Shown: positions 38,040 through 49,319, numbered from the stretch's first letter. The stretch: 64,000 nucleotides of DNA from Blepharisma stoltei (GCA_914767885.1 CAJZBQ010000032.1:620001-684000), one strand, 5' to 3'. Translations and numbers: made by a program. The notes: generated by a model from the letters alone, not told the origin.

Positions 38040-39296
38040 TTAGGAGTCGGATATTCTTTTATTTAAATTTGTTGATTCTCTCTTAACTCCCCCCCCCTCC
38101 GTGAGTGAACAAAACCATTAGAAAAATCGCCATTTTTTGCCCAAAAACCCACCCTCCGTGAGTGAACAAAAAATTTTTTTAATAGAAAAATTTTTTGATG
38201 GAAAACGATTTTGATATATAAGTGATAATTAGTATAATGAAATCTAGAGCTAATTCTGTTTAATTTTAAACGAATTGCTTTTTTAAAACATAAATTTTAT
38301 AAATTAAATTAATATTTGCTTTCCAATTTTTGCGAATTAGGATTTTTTTTAAATTTCGAAAAAAAATATTTGTTGTAAAATTTTATATATAAATTTTTTA
38401 AAAAAAAAAAATTAACCCCCCTCCGTGAGTGAATAAAATTTTTTTGTTCACTCACGGAGGGGGGGGAGTAAGTACATGCAGTAAAGTTTGAGAACTTTCT
38501 AAGATCTTCATGTATGCCCCTTCAGTTTCTTGAATTGTCCTATCAAATTCATTTCTCGCTTGAATCTTTTTACTCAAGTTTTCTATAGAAGTTTCCTATG
38601 TTTGGCGCTGTAAGGCCGATAAATTCTGATCGGAATTTATCGGTAGGTTGCACCAAATCAATGCCTTGGTCGGACCAAAAAGCGATTTGGTCCGACGAAC
38701 TTGGAAAGCTCCTGGGAAAATGTCTGCGCTTTTAGCGCTATATAGAGGAAACCTCTATACCTAGTTCTTACCATTAACTAATGCTAATTCTTTACTAAGC
38801 TGGGCAAGTTGCTTTTCTATTTCACTTTTTTCCTTCAAAACTTTCTCAATGTTTTGATCAAGCCCTCCTCTTTGTTCTTTTAGCTCTTCTAACTCCCCCC
38901 TCCGTGAGCGAACAAAACTTTAGAAAAAATCCTTTTTTTTACCCAAAAACCCACCATCCATGAGCAAGCAAAAATTATTTTTAATATAAAAATATTTTAT
39001 GAAAAAAAAAGATTTTGATATATAAATGATAATTGTTATAATGAAATCTCTAGCTAATTCTGTTTTAATTTTAAACAGCTTGCATTTAAAACTTAAATTT
39101 CGCAAATTAAATTAATTTTTGCTTCTCAATTTTTACAAATTGGAGTTTTTTAAATTTTCTAAAAAAAAATTTAACCCCCCTCCGTGAGCGAACAAAATTT
39201 TTTGATCGCTCACGAAGGGGGGGGTAAGCAAGCTACAAGCTGATTATTGCAGTTTTGTAGAGATGCACCCTGATTTACTTATACCTGAGAAGTCAT
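38040..39296 (-). CDS. SSNA1: SSNA1 (NA14/DIP13) microtubule-associated coiled-coil protein
   Basis: Pieces joined on the minus strand give a protein of about 110 aa that follows animal SSNA1 end to end: a MTSQGASLQN start, RNEFDRTI, then [10 protein letters not shown] and a KRE tail. Known SSNA1/DIP13 proteins self-assemble along microtubules at centrosomes, basal bodies and axonemes and promote microtubule branching. ATG is at 39294-39296; the stop is TAA 38040-38042. Two 15-nt introns follow the fourth codon (GTATAAGTAAATCAG) and the LVN codons (GTAAGAACTAGGTAG). Three IESs cut the gene (38890-39227, 38584-38759, 38084-38471), the middle one lying inside the second intron. The FHA gene lies 48 bp upstream on the same strand. 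Confidence 0.93.
38084..38471 (+). mobile_element. Family A MITE-type IES, TAA repeats (reference copy)
   Basis: The cleanest family A copy, about 385 bp. It has the left word CTCCGTGAGTGAAC, a second direct copy near 38151, an AT-rich middle and a palindromic end near 38415-38465. Removal joins QTLLHVL to KRESTNLN of SSNA1. Confidence 0.93.
38584..38759 (-). mobile_element. Family D nested-hairpin MITE, copy 2, inside an intron
   Basis: Nearly identical to the copy at 30334-30508; one extra G is the main difference I see. It lies within the second SSNA1 intron: excision at TA leaves the 15-nt GTAAGAACTAGGTAG, whose final G comes from the far side of the insert. Confidence 0.88.
38890..39227 (+). 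mobile_element. Family A MITE-type IES, TAA repeats
   Basis: TAA on both sides, words CTCCGTGAGCGAAC at left, CATCCATGAGCAAGC internally, and a palindromic right end. Removal joins QLVACL to EELKEQRGG in SSNA1. Confidence 0.9.
39279..39293 (-). other. SSNA1 intron 1 (15 nt), approximate position
   Basis: GTATAAGTAAATCAG, between codons for MTSQ and GASLQN. The length and GT/AG ends match the other introns here. The last base may shift by one or two. Confidence 0.75.
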
Positions 39297-39344
39297 TTAA
39301 AATTATATCAATTATTAAATTCCATTTCTTTATATCAAAATTGC

Positions 39345-40265
39345 CTAAATGTCCATCACCTCAAATAATGTTTGATGAGACTTGAAAATCATTCCATTAT
39401 ATATCTCAAAATCTTCATTTAAATACAGTCAAGTTCCATTTGTGCTAGTCCTTTGAGAATCGATATCTCCATCCCCTAGTGTTCAGCCCGAGATTGGATT
39501 ATAATAAATTGTGCATTGAATTTTCGATAATAAAGGGTCTTCAATCTTCAAATTGCAGTTCATATGCCGCCCAATTCGGATCATAGAATCCGCCTCACTA
39601 AAACTTTTTACTTCTCCAGATATATTCCCGCTGAAAACTTTTAAAAGCAACCTAATCGAATTTTCTGTGTTTTCCTTGAGCAAATTTATAACTACAAAGC
39701 TTTCACCAACATTTATAAGCATGTTGTCTTTTAAGACCTAGATATTCTTTACAAGAGCGTAGTCAAGCCTAACGAAAACTCCAAATCCTTTAGCCAGATC
39801 TCGAATTCAGTAGGAATCTTTGTCTATGTTGTAAAAAATCACGAAGTGTCGGCCTCTATGATGGTCCTCCATTTCGCGATCTTTTAAGGGAATTACAAAG
39901 TCATTTACTAATTTTGATTTTAATTTCTTTTTGCAGCCAAAAAATGTGAAGCCGTCATTTGCATTTCTAAGCGAACCTATCAAACCTGTGGCCTTAAATA
40001 GTAAAACTGAACCTTTCATAAGGTTCCCTGAATTCAAAATTTTTAACTGTAATGATTTTGCATTTGTGAGAGTTAGCAGTTGAATTCTTCGAGATTCAAT
40101 ATTAGACATATCAACGTCGATATTTGGAATAATTGATGAAAAAAGATTAGAAGGTCTTTGATATGAAGTTCTTGAGTTTGATTTGCTTTTTGTAGCAAAT
40201 AATGACACTTCGTTTGCTCGGTTTGCTGCGATTGCATCACAACAGCCAAAGATGCCATTTCCCAT
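39345..40265 (-). CDS. FHA-domain protein with predicted N-terminal acylation site
   Basis: ATG at 40263-40265; MGNGIFGCC is a typical N-myristoylation start (Gly2) with nearby Cys for palmitoylation, suggesting membrane attachment. The C-terminal part is a forkhead-associated phosphothreonine-binding fold: IRIGR, then SKIQCTI, then NGTWLYL. A 15-nt intron (GTAAAGAATATCTAG, about 39737-39751) must be removed to avoid a TAG. TGA Trp codons occur twice (e.g. 39804-39806). The stop is TAG 39345-39347; an alternative is that GTGATGGACATTTAG here is another 15-nt intron and the protein ends five codons later. About 300 aa; partner and pathway unknown. Confidence 0.82.
39737..39751 (-). other. Intron in FHA gene (15 nt)
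   Basis: GTAAAGAATATCTAG on the minus strand. Its removal keeps frame (DYALVLKDNML) and eliminates an in-frame TAG. Confidence 0.85.
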
Positions 40266-40337
40266 CGTGCTTTCTTTAATAAAGAATCTGCTGCTAATTT
40301 AAAATTATTTCATCTATTTTGACTCTTAAACTAATCC

Positions 40338-41548
40338 TTACTCCCTGCCTCCGTGAGGGAACAAAGCAATTGGAAAAATCTTTTATTTTTTCTCAAAAAC
40401 CCGCCTGTGAGAGAATAAAAAATTTTTCGATATAAAATATTTATATGAAAAATTATTTTGATATATATATATCACTTTTTATTTTTAATGGATTTCAAGT
40501 CAAAGCTTAAGCTAACAGGAACAGCCCGCACGGGATTGTGTGAACGTTTTGCAAGCTTAATTTCAGAAATTCCAGATGATATGTTTGATAGGTATGTTGA
40601 CGCAGGGTATCTTGACGATGTCTTCGATGATGTTATGGACGATTATGAAGATGAAGAAGAGTGGCTTGATGAGAGAGCAAGTGAAGATGAGCTGGATGAA
40701 GAAAGTGATATAGAAGATTTAGCGGAAGTTGAGACTCAGGAGAATTTAGCTATTCAATGGCTGTCAAAGTTGGATGGGGATATAATGGGGAGGATCAGAA
40801 TTGATGCAAGACTTGCATAAACTTAGGAATGAAGGAGTGTCATTAAAAACCAAAAGCCAAAGAAAAGTAAAGAATTCGAAAAGCCAGAAAAAGCAAAAAA
40901 TTCAGGAAGAGCCAAAAAATCCAAAAAGCCCAAAAAGAATAAAAAGCCATAAGAATTAATTTTGCCCAAAAAATCAATAAAAGCCCAAAAAGTAGAAAAA
41001 GTTAAAAGAGCAAACAAGGAAAAAAAGACCAAGCGAGACAAAAAAGGATAAGAAAGTAAATGAGTCATACAAAGTGAATGCAGGTGGAAATTTAGAGACT
41101 CGAGAACTGGAAGATTTTGTTGGGGTGACTTCGAATGTCAAGATGGAAAACACCAATAATGATGGAAAAAAACCTGGAAAGGAGGAGAAAGCACAAACAG
41201 CTCGGTATAAATCGCTTATTTTTTGGTGAAAAAAAACCCAATTTTAAGTTTAAAAAATGATCCATAAGGATCGTTAGGCAGAGATTTCTGCTAGATTCTA
41301 TAAGATAAGATAAGATAAGATATATATATATATATATCATTAGTATATTCAAATCTCTAGCTAATTCTGTATAATTTTAAAATTTCGCATTTTAAACATA
41401 AATTTTACAAATTAATTTAACATTTGCTTTAAAATTAATTCGAGTTAGGATTTTTAAATTTCGAAAAAAATTTATATATAATTTTTTAAAAACAAAATTA
41501 AACCCCTCCGTAGGCAAACAAAATTTGTTCGCTCACTGGGGAAAGTTA
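40338..41548 (+). mobile_element. Long family A element (1.2 kb) split by an ORF-bearing insert
   Basis: TTA|CTCCCTGCCTCCGTGAG at the left with all family A left-half blocks down to GATATATATATATC. About 870 bp of non-MITE sequence follows. Then come the family A right-half blocks (CTCTAGCTAATTCTG, AATTTCGAAAAAAA) and the degraded palindromic end, GGGGAAAG|TTA. The insert holds an acidic ORF and a Lys-rich degenerate stretch, ending in a (GATAA)n and TA run. Confidence 0.82.
40488..40820 (+). CDS. Acidic ORF inside the long family A element
   Basis: 110 codons from ATG 40488 to TAA. The start is basic (MDFKSKLKLTG), followed by a run dominated by Asp/Glu (about residues 50-80), then a more ordinary tail. 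After the stop, a Lys/Ser/Pro-rich stretch (about 40849-41010) is broken by stops and may be decayed coding sequence. I do not recognise the protein. Being inside an IES, it would be germline-limited. It could be a remnant of the coding region of the MITE's parent transposon or an unrelated passenger. Confidence 0.4.
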   Translation: MDFKSKLKLTGTARTGLCERFASLISEIPDDMFDRYVDAGYLDDVFDDVMDDYEDEEEWLDERASEDELDEESDIEDLAEVETQENLAIQWLSKLDGDIMGRIRIDARLA

Positions 41549-41733
41549 CAATTTTATGTTTGAATTCATTTAAAATCCCAATAAAATTCAAAACAGAATA
41601 AAAAATTGCTCAAAGTAGGTGCTTTTTAGCTATTTATTTCTAATCAAACTTTACTGATAATTGGGAAATTTTTTATTTAATTTCTTCTAAAAACATTTAG
41701 TGAGATTCTTAAAAATGGTATCATTCAAATCAT

Positions 41734-42040
41734 TAACTCCCCTACTTCCGCGAGCGAACAAAAATTTTGTTCGCTCACTGAGGGGTTCATTTTTTTTTAA
41801 TATAAATTTTATAGTGAAATTTGAATGTATTTTAAAACAAATATTAATTTAATTTATAAAATTTACATTTTAAAATGCAAGTTGTTTAAAATTAAGCAGA
41901 ATGAGTTATTTATATATCAAAAATAATTTTTCTAAAAAATTTTATATTTAAAAACATTAGTTAGCTCAGGGAGGGTGGTTTTAGGCCAAAAAATAGGGAT
42001 TTTTTCCAACTGTTTTGTTCGCTAACGGAGGGAGGAGTAA
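41734..42040 (-). mobile_element. Family A MITE, TAA repeats, intergenic
   Basis: Palindromic end first (CTCCCCTACTTCCGCGAGCGAAC ... GTTCGCTCACTGAGGGG), reversed left-end blocks last (AACGGAGGGAGGAG|TAA). Confidence 0.88.
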
Positions 42041-42716
42041 GTATTTTGCTTTGTAATTATAAGTCGGTTTAAACCAGTATAGAGCGGCAATAAACTGATT
42101 TCGTCTTGCCAAAGAACTTTAGTTTAAAAAGCAAAGGTAATTTATATATGTATTTCCAAGATAATTCATTGCTAAACATCAAAAGCTGCAGAATATTAAA
42201 TTAATTCCCTACGAAACTATTTTCTATCGATCAGCATGAAAAAATCTACCCCTTCAAATAAATTACTATTTTGGCCTTATCCTAGATAAATAAGGCAATT
42301 ATTAGACATTTTTGTTCTAATATCAGTTGTTGAAAAATTAAATGATTAAACAATAAATCAATTCTAAAAGCAATGGAATAGCAATATATTTTTCAAACTT
42401 TCAAAATTATTTTTGGCCTCAAAACCAATCAAAATTCAGAGGACCATTAAATATGTTCATATTTTTGAATCTCAATAAAACAAAATCGAGCTGCTGATAG
42501 TGATTTTTCCTGGCTTATGGCAGACTGCTATAAAAGCTCTCGAATTAGCTTGCTTTAATTTCTAGAACGATTATTATCTTAAAGAATTTAAGTAAAGCAT
42601 TATTTTATATTAGCCATCTAACGAATTTCTTTTTAAGGCTCATTACTACTCATACCTTATTAGCATTAATTAAAGCTGCTCTAAGGATAGAACAGGCTTA
42701 TTATAATTTCAGGGTC
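42041..42716. other. Intergenic, no feature recognised
   Basis: AT-rich, with stops in all frames. It includes the presumed 3' side of the first MGCG gene. Confidence 0.4.
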
Positions 42717-42944
42717 TTAATTACTTGTGATAGACCGCTCAGGGGTTGAAATGAGTGCCACTGTGATCTTATAAGCCGTCCCTTTGACATTATAGTCAAA
42801 AGGGCCATCCTTTGAAGTGCTAGCATTAGGGTCTCTCCCAAGTTTTAAGGGAGATGAAATATATTGCTCTTGAAGGGAAGTATCTCCTTCTTCATCTTGG
42901 CTACTTTTGCGCTTGAAAGTTTTGGATGGTAAACCACAACCCAT
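42717..42944 (-). CDS. MGCG-family small acylated protein 1
   Basis: 75 aa, first of seven related genes on this strand. The N-terminus MGCGLPSK has Gly2 and Cys3, the usual signal for N-myristoylation plus palmitoylation. An acidic EEGDTSL box follows at about residues 19-25, then a variable linker, then the family core YNVKGTAYKITVALISTPERS (positions about 48-68). Stop TAA. No intron or IES. I do not know the family; membrane-anchored regulatory or structural roles are both possible. Confidence 0.78.
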   Translation of the reverse strand: MGCGLPSKTFKRKSSQDEEGDTSLQEQYISSPLKLGRDPNASTSKDGPFDYNVKGTAYKITVALISTPERSITSN

Positions 42945-43096
42945 TATTAGAATTAATTATAAAATTATGACCATTTTAATTATTGTGAAACTGTTTAAAT
43001 GTTTTTTAAATTGGGAATTTAATTTTGATCGTAAATTTTGAGATGGAGATTTTATAGCCTGAATTTCATAAAATGGCTAAATTCAAACGATAAGAC

Positions 43097-43658
43097 TAAC
43101 TCCCCCCAATCCTTGATCGAACGATTGACTGTAAAATTTCCTAAAAATTGGGAAAATTAACCCCCATCCTTGATCGAATGATTTTCATATCATGCAAATT
43201 TTTATATATATAAAAATATATTAGTTATCAAAAGCTTGGGAAGATGTAAATAATGAAGTTGTTTTCAGAGACTTTGAGACGACAAAAAGCTTCGGAATCA
43301 ACCATCCGAAGTGATTTAATCATCAACCTAGGCTTGAAAACTCAATAATCTAATAAAATAGAGATTCTTTCAAATTTTTAAAAAAACAATTTTTAATTTA
43401 ATAAGGAACAAATTAAAATTTATAGGGGTAACTAATAAATCAAAATATTAAAAATTGGTATTTTTATGAAATTAATTCAATCTTTTGAGTAAAAATAATT
43501 ATTAAATACTCTTAACACTCTTATTTAAAATTAAATAAAAAATATATATATATATATACATTTTATATATAAAATTTTTTATCCAAAAAAATATTTTTAA
43601 ACCCCCATCCTTGATCGAACAACGGCGAGTCGTTCGATCAAGGATGGGGGGGGAGTAA
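43097..43658 (+). mobile_element. Family E MITE copy 1, TAA repeats
   Basis: TAA|CTCCCCCCAATCCTTGATCGAAC, a second direct copy of the word about 60 bp in, a 400-bp AT-rich middle, and a palindromic right end (ATCCTTGATCGAAC...GTTCGATCAAGGAT) before GGGAG|TAA. The interior closely matches the copy at 61742-62297. Confidence 0.9.
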
Positions 43659-44078
43659 GCAAAATAATTTAAAGAATTACTGGAAAATAAAATTTCAAAC
43701 TTTTTGTCATGCTTTAAGCCTAATCCCGAGTATAAAAATACCAAAAAACTATCATAAAAATTTTTAAAATTAATAAATTAAAAAGCTTTTTTGATTTTTA
43801 TGAAAAAACTAAAAAACTAAAGAGTTTATAAAAGTAATTTTATATTATATAAATAATAAGCAATATATTAATAAATTATTAACTAGCTTTAAACATCAAA
43901 TGCCTTCCATAAAAAGGGTTCTTTTATATATCGGTGAAATAATCTTTCCATCCACTAATCAGCCAAAGAAGAAATTTATAAAGAAAATTAAAGAGCAATT
44001 ATGCGTTTTCTTCAATTTACTTTAAGTTATTAAGTCAAAAGCAAATAAATTATTAAATGTTCATGTAAAGTACATAAT
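43659..44078. other. Intergenic, no feature recognised
   Basis: AT-rich spacer between the family E element and MGCG gene 2. Confidence 0.4.
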
Positions 44079-44315
44079 CTAGCATATTACCTGGGATCCA
44101 TCAGGCGTTTTGATCATTGCAACAGTTATCTTATATGCCGTTCCATTAACTTCGTATGCATATTGATCAGCTCCATATAGCTCAGGAGACTGCTCCATCT
44201 GAGGAGGACTAATGTTTATTCTTAAATCGTGAAATGATGTATCCCCTTCGTCTTGACAATTTTTGATTCTGAATATTCTTCTTGAATTTCCACAACCCAT
44301 TAATATAATTATAAA
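44079..44315 (-). CDS. MGCG-family small acylated protein 2
   Basis: I start at the ATG of MGCGNSRR (about position 44300) rather than the longer upstream frame, because every relative begins there. An acidic DEGDTSF box precedes the core YEVNGTAYKITVAMIKTPDGS. Stop TAG. Unknown function; same features as the other copies. Confidence 0.75.
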   Translation of the reverse strand, partial: FIIILMGCGNSRRIFRIKNCQDEGDTSFHDLRINISPPQMEQSPELYGADQYAYEVNGTAYKITVAMIKTPDGSQVIC

Positions 44316-44342
44316 AATTAATGATTGCAGAATGGAAAGCAC

Positions 44343-44815
44343 TTAAGCTTTTTAATTAATGTCAGGGAAATAATAATTGATATATAAACCATCTCAATGA
44401 TTGCTCATTTGCAAAATTGCTAAAATAATGTTTATACTTATCATTAGCCTCAATGATTATCAATGAATAACTACCATCTTAAATTTTATTTAGAACAGAA
44501 CTATAAAGGCAATATTCAAAATTTTATCAATGAGTAATAAAAAGAATTTTCTATTATTTTCGAAATTGAAAGGGGTGCTAGTTTGCGGTATTTTCAAAAT
44601 TCCTTCAAAGTATGATTTTTTGATACCAAAGAATTATTAGTTATAAGATTTGATCTTTTATATTCGATAATTTGAAATTGTGATAAAGATTAAATTTTTA
44701 GTAAAGTAAATTTAAAAATTTGATTTAAATTCAAAATGGTTTCTTTATTATTTATTGCTAAATCTAAATTATCAGCGAAATTATTTATAAATTAATCATA
44801 ACCATATATCCTTTC
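44343..44815. other. Upstream region of MGCG gene 2
   Basis: AT-rich. It carries ACTATAAAGGCAATATT at about 44499-44516, resembling CTATAAAGGAAAAATAT found upstream of genes 6 and 7. A stretch near 44620-44660 (TTTGATACCAAAG...) recurs near 45795, suggesting duplicated flanks. Confidence 0.4.
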
Positions 44816-45139
44816 TAACTCCTCCACTCCGTGAGAACAAAAAATCTTGTTCGCTCACGGAGGGGATTAATTTTTTTTTTTAAAACTTTTATAGAAAATA
44901 TTGTTTTTTAAAATTTTAAAAAACATCCTAATTCGCAAAAATTGGAAAGCAAGTATTAATTTAATTTATAAAATTTATGTTTTAAAACGCAATTTGTTTA
45001 AAATTAAAAAGAATTAGCTCGACATTCCATTATAATAATTATTACTTATTAAAAATTTTTGCTCGCTCACGAAGGATGGGTTTTTGGGTAAAAATAGCGA
45101 TTTTTCTAATGTTTTTTTTCTCTCACAGAGGAGGAGTAA
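44816..45139 (-). mobile_element. Family A MITE, TAA repeats, intergenic
   Basis: Hairpin end CTCCACTCCGTGAG...GTTCGCTCACGGAGGGG first, reversed left-end blocks last, ending GGAGGAG|TAA. Confidence 0.88.
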
Positions 45140-45986
45140 GAAAAATTGGAAATCTAAGCATTATTATTCTAAAATTCAATTCTAAAAATTGAATAACATA
45201 AGTCGAATTATTCTGCAAGCTTCAATATTCAAAGAAATTAACTCAAAAAGCAAAATTCTTTGGTAATTAAACTATATTTAACAAAATTATAATTAAAGAT
45301 AGCAAAGGAGGTAACGTCACAGATAAAATTCTCAAAATTAATACTTCAAAATTAGCATCCCATTATTGAATAGCTAACTTAAATTTAAGAATAGTGTCTT
45401 AAAGGATTATTTATTTTATTAAATCTAGCCTCAAAGCTAATTTAAAATTACCGATTCCATTATCTTTTAAATTTTTCATAAAAACTTATCCTTGCTTTCA
45501 GACAAATCAATATTGATCTTATTTACTTTTATTTTTATTAAAGAAACTAGGTCAAGTCAACATTAAAAAATGCCCAGTTATTAATAAAGAAAATTGGAAT
45601 AGGCCATTTAAACCAAAATTGCATACCTATTGAATCTATGTATTATTTAATAGCAAAAAAAATTCTTTAGGATAGCGAAGATGATTTTCATAATTAATTA
45701 TTAGATAAATCATTTTATGCAATTATTAATATTTTGTAGCGCCATTATAAGTCTGCATCATTTGATGAGAGCAAAGCTATATTGTTCTAGATTTGATACC
45801 AAAGGTTTCTTATAAGATCTGATTATTGCTCTTTTATTATATCAGTTATGTAAACCTAATCGGCGGGCTTACTTGATAATTTAAAACTTAATTATTTTTC
45901 TCCAATTGGATTTTCTTATTGGAAAGATTTGCATATAATTAATTTAAGTTAAGGCTATTGAACATTGATTTAATATGTCAAAACTC
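45140..45986. other. Intergenic, no gene seen
   Basis: AT-rich. TTTGATACCAAAGG...TTATAAGATCTGAT near 45795 echoes the sequence near 44620. Confidence 0.4.
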
Positions 45987-46211
45987 CTAAGACATCACTA
46001 AAGATTTGTTAGGAGTCTGTATAAGGGCCACCGTAATTCTGTAATTTGTCCCTTGGATCTTGTAATGAAAAGAGTTGTTCTCTGGATGGTTAATTTTGGT
46101 TTGTATACAAAATGATTCTGAGTGCTCTAAAGGTTCTTTTAAGGAAGTTTCTTCGTCGTCTTCTAGATGCTTTTTTCCATATGGTCTTTTTGATGGTATT
46201 CCGCAGCCCAT
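45987..46211 (-). CDS. MGCG-family small acylated protein 3
   Basis: 74 aa: MGCGIPSK, then a DDEETSL box, then the core YKIQGTNYRITVALIQTPNKS near the C-terminus. Stop TAG. It keeps both lipid-attachment residues and the GT-x-Y-x-I core. Confidence 0.77.
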   Translation of the reverse strand: MGCGIPSKRPYGKKHLEDDEETSLKEPLEHSESFCIQTKINHPENNSFHYKIQGTNYRITVALIQTPNKSLVMS

Positions 46212-47554
46212 TGTTTATTGATTTATTGTATTAATTGTTGCCATTAACTAATAAATAGATCTTAAAATACTTTCTCTAATTTAATAAGACAATAAGTGAA
46301 TTTAGATTTGGGCTTAACTATTAAGTTTTGAAGCTGACAAAATGAAGCACCATTAATATTGGACCTTTTGCTTTTTGAAAAATTTTCAAAATATATTATA
46401 GTTTAAGGGCTTTTCTTTATTAGAAAATTGAATAAAACGCAATTTAAGCATAAATTTTATCTTCAGATATTCAATCAATCTTATAATCAAGCTTACAAAA
46501 TTAGAATTGTTCACATTTAAAGAATAAAATGCCATTATTCGTGAATATTTAATCACATAGCCTATTCTTTCAATATAAAGGCTAAAGTCTTATGTTTAAA
46601 AATCTAAAAATTAATTAAGCCACGAAATAGCTGAGAATGAAAATATAAAAATTTAAACCAAAAAAACATAAAAATTAGTAATTAAGCAGAAATATGCAAT
46701 AGAGAGAACTATTTGATAGCAGACTTAAATAGTTTCTAATAATCAAGGGGCTTTTATCAATCTTCATTTAACTTTAAATTCAAATAAAAGCATTTAGGCC
46801 AAAGATTAAAGTTAATGACAAAACTTTTTTAAGGGGACTATCCATAAAATAAAACGAAGGCAAGATTTACTATTTTGCATATCTAGCTATTAAGCTGTTC
46901 CGACACTCCTTCTTTATTGACAGATTTATTGCTAGAGTAAAGAAGCCAAATTCTGTGTAATAAAAAATGAAGGAATATAGATTGGTATTCCCTTTGATTC
47001 AAATAAAGAGTGCTTGAGAAGTCTAAACAATTGTTTTAAAATTTATATAGGCTTCAAAATCCTTAGCATCTTGCTAAATCTGGGCTAAAATCTTAATTAT
47101 TCCACTAAGTGAAAAATGCAATTATTTTTAGCTAGAATCATACTTTAATGATCCTGGAGAAAATTAATAAATTCTTTTAATTTCTATAAATCATAGCCAA
47201 ATTAGTTGAAAAAAGTTATATAACTACGATATAAATATTATACCTCTTAGTAACTAAACTCTCAATAATTTTTAATTTTAAAATAAAATATTAAAAATCT
47301 GATCTTTGGTTTCAAATTTTAAATCAAAAATTAAATGCACTATTTTATATTTTGTGAGAAATAAAAATTCATAAAAATATTTAGTTAAATTCTTTATTTT
47401 AATTATTAGATTAAATATATATATATATACCCAATATAATAATCAATATAATAATGGTAAAGTCGAAACGGTTTTATAAATTGTTTGGTAAATATAAGTT
47501 TTATTTAAATATTATACACACTTCATTAATTAATATAAACTGCCACTAAGTTCT
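46212..47554. other. Intergenic, no gene seen
   Basis: 1.3 kb of AT-rich sequence, the longest stretch in the array without an identifiable MITE. No frame supported in either code. Confidence 0.4.
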
Positions 47555-47773
47555 TTAATGATTTGTAACCTTCCTGACAATAATCTGATATTCATCTCCT
47601 TTTATCTTGTATTCGAAGTGGGCTACTAGCGTTGAAAATTTGCATTTTTGGTCAAGATTAGGAGAGTTAGGATTTGTTTTAGGAGTAGGTATATTGAGGT
47701 AATCGGAAGGCTTTCCATCTTCCTTTCCATGATTCAGTTTTGAATAGCTTCTTTGAGAAATTCCACAACCCAT
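47555..47773 (-). CDS. MGCG-family small acylated protein 4 (divergent, short core)
   Basis: 72 aa: MGCGISQR, a weaker acidic region (KEDGKPSD), a Pro/Asn-rich linker, then the core YKIKGDEYQIIVRKV. The C-terminus stops before the TP-x-x-S segment present in the other members. The most divergent copy, possibly losing constraint. Confidence 0.72.
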   Translation of the reverse strand: MGCGISQRSYSKLNHGKEDGKPSDYLNIPTPKTNPNSPNLDQKCKFSTLVAHFEYKIKGDEYQIIVRKVTNH

Positions 47774-48394
47774 GATATTGAATATTTATTACGGAATTAA
47801 AATAATTTTATAAAAAAATGATTTTTCACAATGAATCAAAAAAAATGAACTAGAATTTAACGCTTCTATTACTGATTCAGACAATTGTAGAGAGTTCTAT
47901 TAAAAGATGCGCTAAGATTATCAAAATCCTAAGAAATAGGTCAAATTTATATAAGTTATTGAAGATAAGGTAGATTTATTTTAATTTCTTTGACCAGAAA
48001 AATGAAAATAAAAAAGTGCAAGAATTTATTTTTTTTAAAGTTTTTATCTAAGTTTGAATGCTTTCAATTTCAAGACAATTTAGAAAACGTAAAAGAAAAA
48101 TAGATTGATAAAGGACAATTCTTTTTTTTAAATTTGAAACTTCATACTATTTTAACCTTTATTTCAAGTATAAATTTAAAAGTAAATTAAGCTTTCAATT
48201 ATAAGATAGGAAATCTTTCTTGCTTTTAAATGATTAACACACTTTTATATATAAATTTAACTTATTGATGTGAATATATCTGGTAATTTTGATTAAACTG
48301 CTAAGCTCGCACTATTTTATTTTATTCATTATAATCATTTATTCAAAATTACTATTGTAGTTTCAGAATTTTCATTCCTTAGGTCTTTTTTTAC
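47774..48394. other. Intergenic, no feature recognised
   Basis: AT-rich spacer upstream of MGCG gene 4. Confidence 0.4.
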
Positions 48395-48723
48395 TAACTC
48401 TTCCCTCTGTGAGCGAGCAAAACCATTAGAAACATCCCTATTTTTGACCCAAAAACCCACCCTCCGTGAGCGAGCAAAAATTTTTTAATAGAAAAAAAAA
48501 ATTGATATGTAAGTGATGATTAGAAATATGAAATCTCTAGCTAATTCTGTTTAATTTTAAATAAATTGTATTTTAAAATATAAATTTTACAAATTAAATT
48601 AAGATTTGCCTTCCAATTTTTGAGAATTATGATTTTTTTAAATTTCGAAAAAAATTTATCTTTAAAATGCCCCCCTGCGTCAGCGAATAAGTTTGTTTGT
48701 TCGCTCACGCGGGGGAGGAATAA
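48395..48723 (+). mobile_element. Family A MITE, TAA repeats
   Basis: Words CTGTGAGCGAGC at left, CTCCGTGAGCGAGC internally, and a right hairpin with GTTCGCTCACGC; TAA both sides. Confidence 0.87.
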
Positions 48724-49319
48724 GTTTAAGATTCTTCACCGTCTATAAAGACATGCACCCTTTTTATTCAATCTAATAACGCCATTTGTAGTCTCTTTTA
48801 TGATAAATCTTAGTTAAGCACCTGGAATTTCTGTTCAGAAATTTTGCTAATGAGCCATATCAATTTATATATATTAATTTGCTATTAATATGGATATAAA
48901 AGAAATATACTGACTATTGAAAATTATGGATCTATTTGAAATGAGCTTTATCAAAACTGAAATTTATTATTGCATCAATATATTTTGCTAATTTGATATA
49001 GGATAAAATTGTTAAAAAGTGCCCTGCACAAATTAATAAAATACTTTACAATATTGGATTTTTTGCTATGAAAATCTAATAATTAGCATCCTTACCGTGT
49101 TTATCTATGATTGCCGTCACTCAAGGTATTTAATATGCCATATATAAGAAAAATTACCAATTTCATATAATAAGAACCCAATTACTAACATAAAACTTTT
49201 ATGCATTATTTATTAGTAGCTTCCACTATTTTACTGATTATATATAAATCTAAATTGGTATTCAAAAAAAAATCTAAAAAGAAACATAACTACCTTTTGA
49301 ATTTTTATATATTTTATCC
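48724..49319. other. Intergenic, no feature recognised
   Basis: AT-rich spacer between two family A MITEs. Confidence 0.4.
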
